A DNA stretch of 64,000 bases, taken from contig NZ_JAJHUO010000024.1 of the NCBI RefSeq assembly GCF_020859565.1, positions 62,001-126,000 on the forward strand. The letters are read 5' to 3'. The notes under the pieces are model-generated. The model ran no database searches. It had not been told where the DNA came from and saw only the letters and a list, made by a program, of their open reading frames with translations. The position numbers and the translations under genes are program-made. Of the stretch, positions 50,699 to 59,117 are shown piece by piece. Each line of letters begins with the position of its first letter. The first letter of the stretch is position 1. Source of the stretch: Saccharothrix luteola. GTDB lineage: Bacteria; Actinomycetota; Actinomycetes; Mycobacteriales; Pseudonocardiaceae.

Positions 50699-51360
50699 TC
50701 GAACGACACCCGGGCGTCCTGGTCTGGCGGCTGCCGAAGCCGCTGCTGGCGATCTCGTCCGGCCCCCACGGCGGCGGGCTCGGCGTGCGGCACTGGGCGC
50801 TGAACGCGACCGTGCCCAAGGACTACGCGCGCCTCGACCCGGACGTGCACGTCGCCGAGATCGCGGCCGACCTCGGGTTGACCGGGCCCGGCACCGGGCT
50901 GCTCACCGCCGTCGACGTGCGGGACGTGGTGCCGGAGGCCGACGGTGGGGTGCGGTCGTGGGTGACGACCGGGATCGGCGCGCACCCGACGTGGGCCGCC
51001 GGACCGCCCGCCGACGGCCTGCCGAGCGTCGGCACGATCAACGCGGTGTGCGTGCTGCCGGTGCGGTTGGCGGACGCGGCCCTGGTCAACGCGGTCGCCA
51101 CGGTCGCCGAGGCCAAGGCGCAGGCGTTGGGGGAGGCGGGCGTGCCGGGCACCGGGACGGTCACCGACGCGGTCGTGCTGCTGTGCCCGGCGGACGGCCC
51201 GGCCGAGCCCTACGGCGGGCCGCGGTCGGTGATCGGCTCGGCGTTGGCCCGAACGGTCCACCGCGCCGTACACACCGGGATTTCGCTGGAACGGGCGGGA
51301 ACCGGGGTAGGGGTCGTAACGTCCAACGCGCGACCGACGACCATGCCCGGCGACGGCTGA
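50695..51360 (+). CDS. cbiZ: Adenosylcobinamide amidohydrolase (CbiZ-like)
   Basis: The 221-residue product hydrolyses the aminopropanol amide of adenosylcobinamide to adenosylcobyric acid so that the corrinoid can re-enter B12 assembly. SSGPHGGGLGVRHWALNATVP, LLTAVDVRDVV, WVTTGIGAHPTWA and GTINAVCVLPVRLADAALVNAVATVAEAKAQAL (described by region 110-150) follow the CbiZ pattern, as does the late VTDAVVLLCP. The start overlaps the GNAT stop (GTGA). It would help supply the cofactor for MutA-MutB encoded elsewhere in the window. No other B12 genes lie next to it. Confidence 0.86.
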   Translation: MIERHPGVLVWRLPKPLLAISSGPHGGGLGVRHWALNATVPKDYARLDPDVHVAEIAADLGLTGPGTGLLTAVDVRDVVPEADGGVRSWVTTGIGAHPTWAAGPPADGLPSVGTINAVCVLPVRLADAALVNAVATVAEAKAQALGEAGVPGTGTVTDAVVLLCPADGPAEPYGGPRSVIGSALARTVHRAVHTGISLERAGTGVGVVTSNARPTTMPGDG

Positions 51361-51376
51361 AAGACCGGAGGTGGCC

Positions 51377-51856
51377 GTGACGACCGATCACCGCGCCCAG
51401 GTGGACGAGTTGCTGGCCGACTACCGGCGCAGCCGCGACCAGTTGGCGTCCGTGCAGCGCGACCTGGCCCGGATCTCCGGGTCGGCCACCAGTCCCGACG
51501 GCTCGGTGACCGCCGTGGTCGACGCCAAGGGCACGCTCACCGACCTGGAGCTGCGTGACGACGCCTACCGGTTGCGACCGGCGCAGCTCGCCCGGTTGAT
51601 CGTGGGCACCACGCGGGAAGCCGTCGCCAAGGCCACCGAGGACGCCTACCGGACGCTGACCCCGGTGCTGCCCGCCGGCACCGATCCCGAGGCGTTGTTG
51701 CGCGGCACGGCCGACCTTCGGCCAGGAGAGATCGGTGCCGAAGAGATCCAGCCGCAGCCGACCCGGAGGCGTCCCGTCGCCGTCGACGACGAGGACTTCG
51801 AGCAGCGCGAGTGGATGACCGACGTCGACGCCAAGGCTTCGAGGAGAACGAGATGA
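51377..51856 (+). CDS. YbaB/EbfC-family protein of an ESX-type toxin operon
   Basis: The GTG at 51377 has ggagg 5 nt upstream (a GTG at 51371 would sit on the ribosome site), giving 159 residues. An N-terminal helix (VDELLADYRRSRDQLASVQRDLARI) is followed by SPDGSVTAVVDAKGTLTDLELRDDAY, the YbaB beta-sheet, then further helices. YbaB-like proteins are frequent first genes of WXG100/toxin operons in Pseudonocardiales and Streptomyces; their role there is unclear. It overlaps the next gene by 4 nt. Confidence 0.82.
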   Translation: MTTDHRAQVDELLADYRRSRDQLASVQRDLARISGSATSPDGSVTAVVDAKGTLTDLELRDDAYRLRPAQLARLIVGTTREAVAKATEDAYRTLTPVLPAGTDPEALLRGTADLRPGEIGAEEIQPQPTRRRPVAVDDEDFEQREWMTDVDAKASRRTR

Positions 51857-52161
51857 CCGGCTTCCAGACCGACCTCGCCCGCCTCGCCGAGGGCGCCGAC
51901 GACTTCGCCGCCTTCGCCGAGCGCGCCGGGAAGATCGCGGGCGAACTGGGCGGCGTGCTCGGCTCGATCGGCGACTGCTGGGGCGGTGACGCGATCGGGC
52001 AGAGCTTCGCGGCGAGCCACGTCCAGCCCTCCGGCGAGGTGCTGGGCGGGTTGACCGGGTTGAGCGCCGGGTTCGGCGGTGTCGGGGAGCGCTTCGCCGA
52101 GACGGCCCGGACGTACCGCGAAGTCGAAGAGGGCAACCGCAACGCGCTCGGCGCGATCTGA
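51853..52161 (+). CDS. WXG100-family secreted protein
   Basis: 102 residues with two predicted helices joined at a WxG bend (SIGDCWGGDAIGQSFA). MTGFQTDLARLAEGADDFAAFAERAGKI is the first helix; GGLTGLSAGFGGVGERFAETARTYREVEE is the second, with a YxxxE-like end (YREVEE) resembling the ESX export signal YxxxD/E. It overlaps the YbaB-like gene and lies 14 bp before the toxin gene. It probably pairs with the toxin's N-terminal helical domain for type VII export. Confidence 0.85.
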   Translation: MTGFQTDLARLAEGADDFAAFAERAGKIAGELGGVLGSIGDCWGGDAIGQSFAASHVQPSGEVLGGLTGLSAGFGGVGERFAETARTYREVEEGNRNALGAI

Positions 52162-52175
52162 CTCAGGGGGCCGTG

Positions 52176-54893
52176 ATGGGGATCGAGCTGCCGGCCGAGT
52201 TGGCCGAGGTCGCCGCCAAGGCGGGGGTGTCGTGGCCCCAGGCCGACGAGGACAAGCTGCGCGCGTCCGCCACCGCGTGGCGCGAGGCGGGCGCGAAGCT
52301 CTCCTCGTTGGCGGGCGAGTCCGACGGTTCGGCGGGCAAGGCGCTGGCCGCGATGACCGGGTCGACCGGTGACGCGGCGCGCGGCCACTGGAACAAGTTC
52401 ACCGCGCCGGACGGCACGCTGAACTCCGTGCTGCGCGGCTGCCACGCGGCGGCCGACCGGTTGGACCACGCGGCCGAGCAGGTCGGCGCGGCCAAGGTCG
52501 AGCTGGTCCGCGAGCTGGTGAACCTGGCGAAGAACAACGACGCCGCGCAGCAGGCCGCGAACGCCGGGCACCCGACGGCGTTGCTGGGACTGGAGACGGC
52601 GGTGCGCGGCGCGGCGGCGAACGTCGCCCACCTGACCGACACGTTGACCAGCGCGGTCCGGTTGGACAGCGGCGTGCAGATCGGCGGCCACCAGCCACCG
52701 GTCGCCGCCAACCCCGGCGTGCACGCGCCCGACGCGGGCCCCGGTCAGGGACCCGGATCCGGTCAGGGACCTGGTTCCGGTCAGCCCCAGGGCGGTCTGC
52801 TCGGCGGTGGCCTGCCGGGCGGGCTGCTCGACGCCTTGGTGCCCGGCGGCTCTGAGGCCCCCGGCAACGGTGGCGCCGCCGCTCCGGGCGCCCAGCCGCC
52901 CGGGTTGGTCGAGACCCTGCTGCCCACCGGCTCCGGCGCGGCTCCGGGCACCGGCCAGGCGCCCGGTCTGGTCGGCGGCCTGGTCGGCGCGGTGACCGAC
53001 ACGGTGAACGCGGTGACCGAGCCGGTCGTCGACGTCGTGGAGACCGTCGCGCCGCCGCTGGCCGCCGTGGTGGAACCGGTGCTGGACACGGCGGGCGAGG
53101 TCGTCCAGGACGTCGGCGGCGCGGTGGACGACACGGTGGGCCGCACCGTCCAGGGCGCGGCGGAGACGGTCCAGAGCGTGGCCGGGACCGTGACCCCCGG
53201 CCACGACAACGCGCCCGGCCGACCCGACCACGCGCCCGGCCACGGCAGCGGACCCGGCCACGGCAGCGGACCGGGCAACGGGCCCGGCGGACCCGGCAAC
53301 GGGCCCGGTCAGGGCAACGCGGTCGGCAACCTGCTCGGCAACGTGGTGAACCCCGTCGTCGGCGCCGCGGGACCGGTCGTGGACGCCGTGACGCGCCCGG
53401 AGGGCACGGTCAACCAGTCGTCGGCGGCGGTCCTGGACCGTCCGCTGCTCCCGCACGCCGAAGCGCCGCACGCGACGGCTCAGCCGGCGGCCCCGGCCGC
53501 GAACCAGGCCGGACCGCAGGGACCGTCGTTCAGCGGACCGTCCGTCGGTGGCGCACCCGCGGCGGCTCCGGCGGCGGCCGCGGCAGCCGCCGCGCAGAGC
53601 CCGGCCGCGAGTGCCGCCGCGAACACCCAGGCCCCGGGCCAGCAGGCAGGTCAGCAGGCGGCCCAGCAGGCGGCGGCGAAGGCCGAGGCGCGTGCCGCTC
53701 AAGCCGCCCAACCCCAACCCGGTCAGACCCCGGCAGGCCAGACCCCGGCAGGTCAGGGACCGGGGCAGAGCCAGTCCGGCACCGGTCAGGCCCCCGCAGG
53801 CCAGGGCCAGAACCAGGGCCAGGGCGCTCAGGCCAAGGCCGAAGCCGCCCCGAAGGCCGAGGGCCAGGCCAAGGCGGAGGTCCAGCCGAAGGGCGAGGGC
53901 CAGGCCAAGGGCGACAGCGCGGCCAAGACCGAGCTCCGGGACGTCCGCCACGACCTCAAGGACGCCCTGGCCGCCGTCGGCCAGCAGGTGAAGGACGGCG
54001 ACCTCGCGTTCGCGATCGTCCCCGTCCCGCTTGGCGGTCGCGACACCATCGCGCCGCCGCTCGCCGCCGGGGCCACGTCCGCGGTCCTGCCGACCGCGCC
54101 GGACGACGCCCCGCCCGCGCCACCGGTCAAGGCCGCGCTGACCGCGCAGCCGACCACCGAAGCGGCGGCGTTGTTCCTGCTGCACATGTTCCCCGGTGGC
54201 ACGCTCCCGCCGCCCAGCGCGAAGCCCGCGCGCCAGCTGCCGCCGCCGTCGGAGGACGAGACGTTCGCGGCGGGCCTGCGCTTCGAGCCGCAGGGCCACC
54301 CCGACGGCCACCTGGTCGACGCCTCCGCCCAGTTCGGCCTGGACCTGCGCGCCGTGAGCCAGGACGCGCTGCGGTCACGGCTCTCGGGCGTGGAGCCGGC
54401 CGGTCCGGTGTCGACGGACCCGGTGCCCGCGGGCAACCGGCCGCGCCTGGTCCTCACGCCCGGCGTCGCGCCCGATCCCGTGCTGCTGGACGGCTACGAC
54501 CCGTTGGCGGGCATGCACGAACGCGACTGGGAGCGCCGGTTCCTGGTCCGCGCCGACCCGCCCGAGTACGCCTGGCCGCCCGGCGAGCTGTTCCCCGAGG
54601 GCGGCTACGAGGCGGGCCAGCCCGGCGTGCTCGCGGTCGGCGTCGAGCTGGACCGGTTCGGCGGGCCGGAGGGCCGGGTGCTGTCCCAGCTGGGCACGCC
54701 CTACGCCGAGCGCTCGCTGCCGCCCGCGCTGGTGGACGCGGGCTACCACCGCTACCGGGTGGCCAAGGTGCTGCCGGTGTGGTTCACCCTGTCCGCCGAG
54801 TGGTTCGGCCAGCCCGGCGGCGGCGCCCGCTTCCGCGCCACCTACCCGGTCGCCGACCTGGTCGCGCTGGGCTACCTGGAGGAGATGGCATGA
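52176..54893 (+). CDS. ESX-exported polymorphic toxin with C-terminal TNT (NAD+ glycohydrolase) domain
   Basis: 905 residues. The ATG at 52176 has aggggg 5 nt upstream. Residues 1-170 form a helical WXG100/PPE-like export domain (ATAWREAGAKLSSLAGES, GHWNKFTAPDGTLNSVL). Residues 180-620 are low-complexity Gly/Pro/Gln/Ala repeats. The C-terminal part, about 770-905, matches the tuberculosis necrotizing toxin (TNT) fold: LAVGVELDRFGGPEGRVLSQ, then GTPYAERSLPP, HRYRVAKVLPVW and EWFGQPGGGARFRATYPV. The Arg, second Arg and Gln positions used for NAD+ binding in CpnT appear conserved. It would hydrolyse NAD+ in a target cell. The next gene overlaps by 4 nt and is the likely antidote. Which ESX exports it is not visible here. 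Confidence 0.88.
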   Translation: MGIELPAELAEVAAKAGVSWPQADEDKLRASATAWREAGAKLSSLAGESDGSAGKALAAMTGSTGDAARGHWNKFTAPDGTLNSVLRGCHAAADRLDHAAEQVGAAKVELVRELVNLAKNNDAAQQAANAGHPTALLGLETAVRGAAANVAHLTDTLTSAVRLDSGVQIGGHQPPVAANPGVHAPDAGPGQGPGSGQGPGSGQPQGGLLGGGLPGGLLDALVPGGSEAPGNGGAAAPGAQPPGLVETLLPTGSGAAPGTGQAPGLVGGLVGAVTDTVNAVTEPVVDVVETVAPPLAAVVEPVLDTAGEVVQDVGGAVDDTVGRTVQGAAETVQSVAGTVTPGHDNAPGRPDHAPGHGSGPGHGSGPGNGPGGPGNGPGQGNAVGNLLGNVVNPVVGAAGPVVDAVTRPEGTVNQSSAAVLDRPLLPHAEAPHATAQPAAPAANQAGPQGPSFSGPSVGGAPAAAPAAAAAAAAQSPAASAAANTQAPGQQAGQQAAQQAAAKAEARAAQAAQPQPGQTPAGQTPAGQGPGQSQSGTGQAPAGQGQNQGQGAQAKAEAAPKAEGQAKAEVQPKGEGQAKGDSAAKTELRDVRHDLKDALAAVGQQVKDGDLAFAIVPVPLGGRDTIAPPLAAGATSAVLPTAPDDAPPAPPVKAALTAQPTTEAAALFLLHMFPGGTLPPPSAKPARQLPPPSEDETFAAGLRFEPQGHPDGHLVDASAQFGLDLRAVSQDALRSRLSGVEPAGPVSTDPVPAGNRPRLVLTPGVAPDPVLLDGYDPLAGMHERDWERRFLVRADPPEYAWPPGELFPEGGYEAGQPGVLAVGVELDRFGGPEGRVLSQLGTPYAERSLPPALVDAGYHRYRVAKVLPVWFTLSAEWFGQPGGGARFRATYPVADLVALGYLEEMA

Positions 54894-55216
54894 ACGCGGA
54901 GTCGATCCAGGGCTGGCTGCTGGCGGTCGGCGTGCCCGCCGAGGTCGTGTCGATCGGCGCGGAGGCCGACAACACGTGGTGCCTGCTGCCGACCGAGGAG
55001 GGCGTCGAGGTCTTCTGGCGCGAGCAGGGCAACCGGTACGACTGGGCCGCGTTCACCAGCGAGGACGTCGCCTGCCACTACCTGTTCGGCCGCCTGGTGT
55101 GGGCACAGGTCGTGCGCGGCGTGGTCGGCGTGCTGCCCCAGGAGGCCAAGCCCGAGGACGCCAAGCCCGGAGCAGCCGAACCCGCCGAGCCGGAAGCCGC
55201 GCCTAGCGGGGCGTGA
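54890..55216 (+). CDS. Putative immunity protein for the TNT toxin
   Basis: The 108-residue product starts at an ATG overlapping the toxin stop. MNAESIQGWLLAVGVPAEVVSIG, then NTWCLLPTEEGVEVFWREQGNRYDW and FTSEDVACHYLFGRLVWAQVV, resemble small cytosolic proteins found after TNT-domain genes. A Pro/Ala/Glu-rich tail ends it. No signal peptide is present, as expected for an antidote acting in the producing cell. The immunity role is inferred from position and size. Its end overlaps the convergent histidine kinase gene by 14 bp. Confidence 0.75.
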   Translation: MNAESIQGWLLAVGVPAEVVSIGAEADNTWCLLPTEEGVEVFWREQGNRYDWAAFTSEDVACHYLFGRLVWAQVVRGVVGVLPQEAKPEDAKPGAAEPAEPEAAPSGA

Positions 55217-56477
55217 GGTCGGTCCGCCAGGTCACGCCGACCACGTCCTCGGCCTTCGGCACGGGCAGGAACAGCGCGAACGTCGCCGGCCGGGCGGTCG
55301 ACAGCTCCAGCCGCCCGCCGTCGGCGTCCACCAGGGCGCGCGCCAGCGCCAGCCCCACGCCGGTGGACCCGCCACCGGACACACCGCGCTCGAAGATGTG
55401 GTGCGCCAACTCGTCCGGCACGCCCGCGCCGCCGTCGGCGACCTCCACGACCACCGTGCCGTCGTCACGGCGCGCGGAGACGACGACCTGGCCCTCACCG
55501 TGCCGCAGCGCGTTGTCCAGCAGCACGCCGATCGCCTCACGCAGCCGCGCGGGCGTCGCACGCGCCAGCAGACCCTCCGGCACCCTCACCCGCAGCGCGC
55601 GCCCGGCCCGCCGCAGCGGCTCGCGCCACTCCTCGGCGATGGCCGTCAGCTCCGCGCCGAGGTCGAGCGGTTCCGCGCCGACCGCACGGGCGGCCCGCGC
55701 CGCGGCCAGCATCTCGTTGAGCACCTCGGCCAGCCGTTCGGCCTGCTCCAACGCGGCCCGCGCCTCGGCCGCCATGTCCGGCTCCGGGTGCAGCGCCAAC
55801 GCCTCCAGCCGCAGCTGCAACGCGGTCAGCCGGCTGCGCAGCTGGTGCGAGACGTCGCCGACCAGCTCGCGTTCCCGCTGCACGAGCTGCGCCAGCGCGC
55901 CCGCCGACCGGTCGAGCGCATCGGCCACCAGGTCCAGCTCCGGCACGCCGTGCCGCCGGTCGTCACGCCGGAAGTCGCCCGCGCCCAACCGGGCCGCGCG
56001 CGCCGCCACGTGCCGCAACGGCATGGCGAGCTTGCGGGCGGTCACCGTGGCCACCACGGTGCCGGTGCTCACCGACAGGACGACCAGCAGCACCACCAGC
56101 GCCGCCACCTGGTACCGCGCGGTGTGCATCGGCGCGGACGACACCTCCAGCCGCACGGTGCCCTGCTGCGCGATCGGCACCTCCACCGACAACGGGTCCG
56201 GGCCGGGGCGGTGGCCGAACTCGCGCAACCCGGAGGCCGACGTCACCACGAGGTGGCCGCCCTCCGGCACGCCGACCTCCACCGGCCCGAGGTCGATCTC
56301 CCGGCCGCTCGCGATCTGGTCGTCGATCGACGCCGCGATCCGCTGCGCCCGCGCGGCCAGGTCGGTGCGGGCGCCGTCCTCCACCAGCCGCAGCGCCGTG
56401 TAGCCCAGGGGCAGGCCGAGGGCGAACCCGGTGACCGCGACGGCGAGCAGGATGGCCCGCAGGATCCGGCTGCGCAT
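55203..56477 (-). CDS. Sensor histidine kinase
   Basis: The 424-residue product starts at ATG 56477, overlapping the regulator stop by 1 nt. Two membrane segments (about 6-30 and 130-152) bracket an extracytoplasmic sensor of about 100 residues. A HAMP domain follows (LAMPLRHVAARAARLGAGDFR). The dimerisation helix has the phosphorylatable His in ELVGDVSHQLRSRLTALQLRLEAL. The ATPase domain shows the N box LLDNALRHGEGQ, G1 VEVADGGAGVPDE, F box HIFERGVSGGGSTGVGLALARAL. The ligand is unknown. Confidence 0.93.
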   Translation of the reverse strand: MRSRILRAILLAVAVTGFALGLPLGYTALRLVEDGARTDLAARAQRIAASIDDQIASGREIDLGPVEVGVPEGGHLVVTSASGLREFGHRPGPDPLSVEVPIAQQGTVRLEVSSAPMHTARYQVAALVVLLVVLSVSTGTVVATVTARKLAMPLRHVAARAARLGAGDFRRDDRRHGVPELDLVADALDRSAGALAQLVQRERELVGDVSHQLRSRLTALQLRLEALALHPEPDMAAEARAALEQAERLAEVLNEMLAAARAARAVGAEPLDLGAELTAIAEEWREPLRRAGRALRVRVPEGLLARATPARLREAIGVLLDNALRHGEGQVVVSARRDDGTVVVEVADGGAGVPDELAHHIFERGVSGGGSTGVGLALARALVDADGGRLELSTARPATFALFLPVPKAEDVVGVTWRTDLTPR

Positions 56478-57148
56478 CAGTCGGCGGTGTTGAAGCGGAA
56501 GCCCACACCGCGCACGGTGGCGATGCGGCGCTCCACCGAGCGCACGTCGCCGAGCTTGCGGCGCAGCCACGACATGTGCATGTCGAGGGTCTTGCTGCTC
56601 TTGAGCTCCGGGTCGTTCCAGACCTCGGACAGGATCTCGTCGCGGTGCACCACCTGGCCCGCGCGCTGGATCAGCACGCGCAGCAGCTCGAACTCCTTGT
56701 TCGCCAGCTGCACCTCCAGCCCGTCCACGGTGACGCGTCGCGCGGCGAGGTCCATGCGCACGCCGTTGACCTCCAACGTGCCGGGCGCGCGCCGGCGGAG
56801 CAGCGCGCGGATGCGGGCCATCAGCTCGGCCAACCGGAACGGCTTGGCCACGTAGTCGTCCGCGCCCGCGTCCAGGCCCACGACGAAGTCGACCTCGTCG
56901 GACCGCGCGGTGAGCATCAGCACGGGCAGGCCGCGACCGCCCGCGCGCAGCCGGCGGCACACCTCCAGCCCGTCCATCCCGGGCAGGCCGAGGTCGAGCA
57001 CCAGCAGGTCGATGCCGCTGTGCGTGGCGGCCTCCAGCGCGCCCAGGCCGTCGGTGACCACCTGCACCTGGTAGCCCTCCCGCTGTAACGCGCGGGACAG
57101 CGGTTCGGCGATCGCCGGGTCGTCCTCGGCCAACAAGACCACGCTCAC
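56477..57148 (-). CDS. OmpR-family response regulator
   Basis: The 223-residue product starts at GTG 57148, 7 nt after TACTCT (57156-57161), a likely leaderless start. The receiver domain has the acidic pocket LLAEDD, phospho-acceptor Asp in LLVLDLGLPGMDG, and Lys in DDYVAKPF. The C-terminal winged helix contains KEFELLRVLIQRAGQVVHRDEILSEVW and ends VRGVGFRFN. It is co-transcribed with the histidine kinase and divergent from hisN, with only 33 bp between the two starts, so the promoters overlap. Confidence 0.95.
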   Translation of the reverse strand: MSVVLLAEDDPAIAEPLSRALQREGYQVQVVTDGLGALEAATHSGIDLLVLDLGLPGMDGLEVCRRLRAGGRGLPVLMLTARSDEVDFVVGLDAGADDYVAKPFRLAELMARIRALLRRRAPGTLEVNGVRMDLAARRVTVDGLEVQLANKEFELLRVLIQRAGQVVHRDEILSEVWNDPELKSSKTLDMHMSWLRRKLGDVRSVERRIATVRGVGFRFNTAD

Positions 57149-57181
57149 GACACCCAGAGTAGGCGTGGCACGATCCGGTGC

Positions 57182-57967
57182 GTGTCCGACCACCGCACAG
57201 ATCTGTCCCTGGCCCTCCGCCTGGCGGACGAGGCCGACAAGATCACCACCGCCCGGTTCCGCTCCCGCGACCTCGTGGTGCGGAGCAAGCCCGACCGCAC
57301 GCCGGTGACGGACGCCGACGTGGCGGTCGAGGACGCGATCCGCGCGGTGCTCGCGGCGGAGGCGCCGGACGACCAGGTCGCGGGCGAGGAACGCGGCGGC
57401 ACGGCGGGAGACGGCCGGGCCTGGGTGGTCGACCCGATCGACGGCACCAAGAACTTCCTGCGCGGCGTGCCCGTGTGGGCGACCCTGATCGCGCTGGTCG
57501 TGGACGGTGTGCCCGTGGTCGGCGTGGTGAGCGCGCCCGCGTTGGGCCGTCGGTGGTGGGCCGCGACGGGCGGCGGCGCGCACACGTCGGACGCGTCGGG
57601 TGTGCGGGCGATCTCCGTGTCGGCGGTGCGCGACCTGTCCGACGCCTACCTGTCCACCACGCACCTGGGCACGTGGGTCGAGCACCACTCGCGCGAGGCC
57701 TACCTGGCGCTGGTCGACGCGTGCTGGGAGAACCGGGCGTTCGGCGACTTCTGGCAGCACTGCCTGGTCGCGGAGGGCGCGATCGACGTGGCCGCGGAGC
57801 CGATCGTGAACCCGTGGGACGTGGCGCCGTTCCAGGTGCTGGTCACGGAGGCCGGCGGCCGGTTCACCGACCTCGGCGGCGTGGCGCGGTTCGACGGCGG
57901 CACCGTGCTGACCAGCAACGGGCACCTGCACGACGCGGCGCTGAAGGTGCTGGCCGAGGGCCGCTGA
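57182..57967 (+). CDS. hisN: Histidinol-phosphatase / inositol monophosphatase family (HisN-type)
   Basis: The 261-residue product begins at GTG 57182. The metal-dependent phosphatase motifs are EERGG, WVVDPIDGTKNFLRGVPVWATLIAL and, near the end, INPWDVAPFQVLVTEAGG (as IVNPWDVAPFQ). FGDFWQHCLVAEGAIDVAAE is characteristic of the actinobacterial HisN group that makes histidinol from histidinol phosphate. No other histidine genes are near, so inositol phosphatase activity remains possible. It ends 7 bp before a convergent GtrA gene. Confidence 0.9.
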   Translation: MSDHRTDLSLALRLADEADKITTARFRSRDLVVRSKPDRTPVTDADVAVEDAIRAVLAAEAPDDQVAGEERGGTAGDGRAWVVDPIDGTKNFLRGVPVWATLIALVVDGVPVVGVVSAPALGRRWWAATGGGAHTSDASGVRAISVSAVRDLSDAYLSTTHLGTWVEHHSREAYLALVDACWENRAFGDFWQHCLVAEGAIDVAAEPIVNPWDVAPFQVLVTEAGGRFTDLGGVARFDGGTVLTSNGHLHDAALKVLAEGR

Positions 57968-57974
57968 ACGCCGG

Positions 57975-58529
57975 TCAGGAGTGGCCGAGCGGTCGCTCGT
58001 CGTCCTCCGGGCGGTCGTAGGCGCGCGTCACGCGGCGCGGCCGGAAGTCCGCCTCGGGGAAGACCCACTTCTTGTAGCCCCACCAGCGGAACACCATGGC
58101 GATCAGGGTGCCGATGACCTGCGCGCTCAGGAAGTCGGCGACCTCCTCGCCGAGCCTGCTCACGTGCGGCTCCTGCAGGTGCAGCAGGTACCGCGACACC
58201 CACAGCGGCATCGAGTTGAGCGCGATGCCGATGCCGTTGACGAGGAAGAACAGCGCGGCCTCGTGGCTGCGCTCACGCCCGCCCCTGGTCTTGAACGACC
58301 ACTCGCGGTTGAGCACGTACGACACGATGGTGGCCACCAGCGTCGCCACGATCTTCGCGGTGACCGGGTTCTCGCTCAGCACGATCGTCTTGAGGCCGAA
58401 GAAGATGACCGTGTCGATCACGAAGCAGGTGCCGCCGACCACCGCGAACTTCAGCAGCTCTCTGTGCTTGAGGGCCAGGGAGCGCAGCGGTTCGGGCAGG
58501 CGGAGGACGACGCTTTCGACTACGGACAC
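57975..58529 (-). CDS. GtrA-family membrane protein (copy 1)
   Basis: A 184-residue four-segment membrane protein: LLKFAVVGGTCFVIDTVIFFGL, AKIVATLVATIVSYVLNREWSF, ALFFLVNGIGIALNSMPLWVS and FLSAQVIGTLIAMVFRWWGYKKWVFP. NREWSF and the final YKKWVF are GtrA signatures. The family helps move polyprenyl-linked sugars across the membrane or modifies arabinogalactan/O-antigen. It follows copy 2 by 36 bp on the same strand and has an acidic, Arg-rich tail. Confidence 0.9.
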   Translation of the reverse strand: MSVVESVVLRLPEPLRSLALKHRELLKFAVVGGTCFVIDTVIFFGLKTIVLSENPVTAKIVATLVATIVSYVLNREWSFKTRGGRERSHEAALFFLVNGIGIALNSMPLWVSRYLLHLQEPHVSRLGEEVADFLSAQVIGTLIAMVFRWWGYKKWVFPEADFRPRRVTRAYDRPEDDERPLGHS

Positions 58530-58565
58530 CCCGGCAGTCTACGGAAAGCCGGGTGAAAGGCCTGT

Positions 58566-59084
58566 TCAGGCGACTTCGCGGGATTCGGTCACGACGTGCA
58601 GCGGCTGGACCGACGGCCGCGCGTCCGCCTGGGGGAACACGAACTTCCGCATCGCCCAGAACTTGAAACCCGTGGCCAGGAGCATGCCGATCACCGAGCC
58701 GGCGGCGAAGTCGGCGACCTCCGAGTGCAGGTCGAACACGTGCCGCGAGACGTACAGCGGTAGCAGGTTGACGCCGATGCCGATGCCGCTGACCAGGAAG
58801 AACAGCGCGGCCTCGTGGCTTCGCTCACGTCCGCCGCGGGTGTGGAACGACCACTCGCGGCTCAGCACGTACGACGAGATGACCGCCACCAGCACCGCGA
58901 TGGCCTTGGCGGTGACGACCTTGTCCTGCAGCACGGTGAGCTTCAACGCGTACCAGACACCGTTGTCGATCACGAAGGTCGTGCCGCCGACGACGGCGAA
59001 ACGGATCAGCTCGCGGTGCTTGTTGATCAGGAAGCGGACCGGTTCCGGCAGGAGACCCAAGACCCTGCGCACGAGTGGCAGCAC
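58566..59084 (-). CDS. GtrA-family membrane protein (copy 2)
   Basis: A 172-residue paralogue of the following gene with the same four segments: LIRFAVVGGTTFVIDNGVWYAL, AKAIAVLVAVISSYVLSREWSF, ALFFLVSGIGIGVNLLPLYVS and FAAGSVIGMLLATGFKFWAMRKFVFP. The identical stretch TRGGRERSHEAALFFLV in both copies shows recent duplication or gene conversion. It probably forms an operon, and perhaps a heterodimer, with copy 1. A glycosyltransferase partner is not in the window. Confidence 0.9.
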   Translation of the reverse strand: MLPLVRRVLGLLPEPVRFLINKHRELIRFAVVGGTTFVIDNGVWYALKLTVLQDKVVTAKAIAVLVAVISSYVLSREWSFHTRGGRERSHEAALFFLVSGIGIGVNLLPLYVSRHVFDLHSEVADFAAGSVIGMLLATGFKFWAMRKFVFPQADARPSVQPLHVVTESREVA

Positions 59085-59117
59085 CGGGGCAGGCTACCGA
59101 CCTCCGTGATCGAACGA

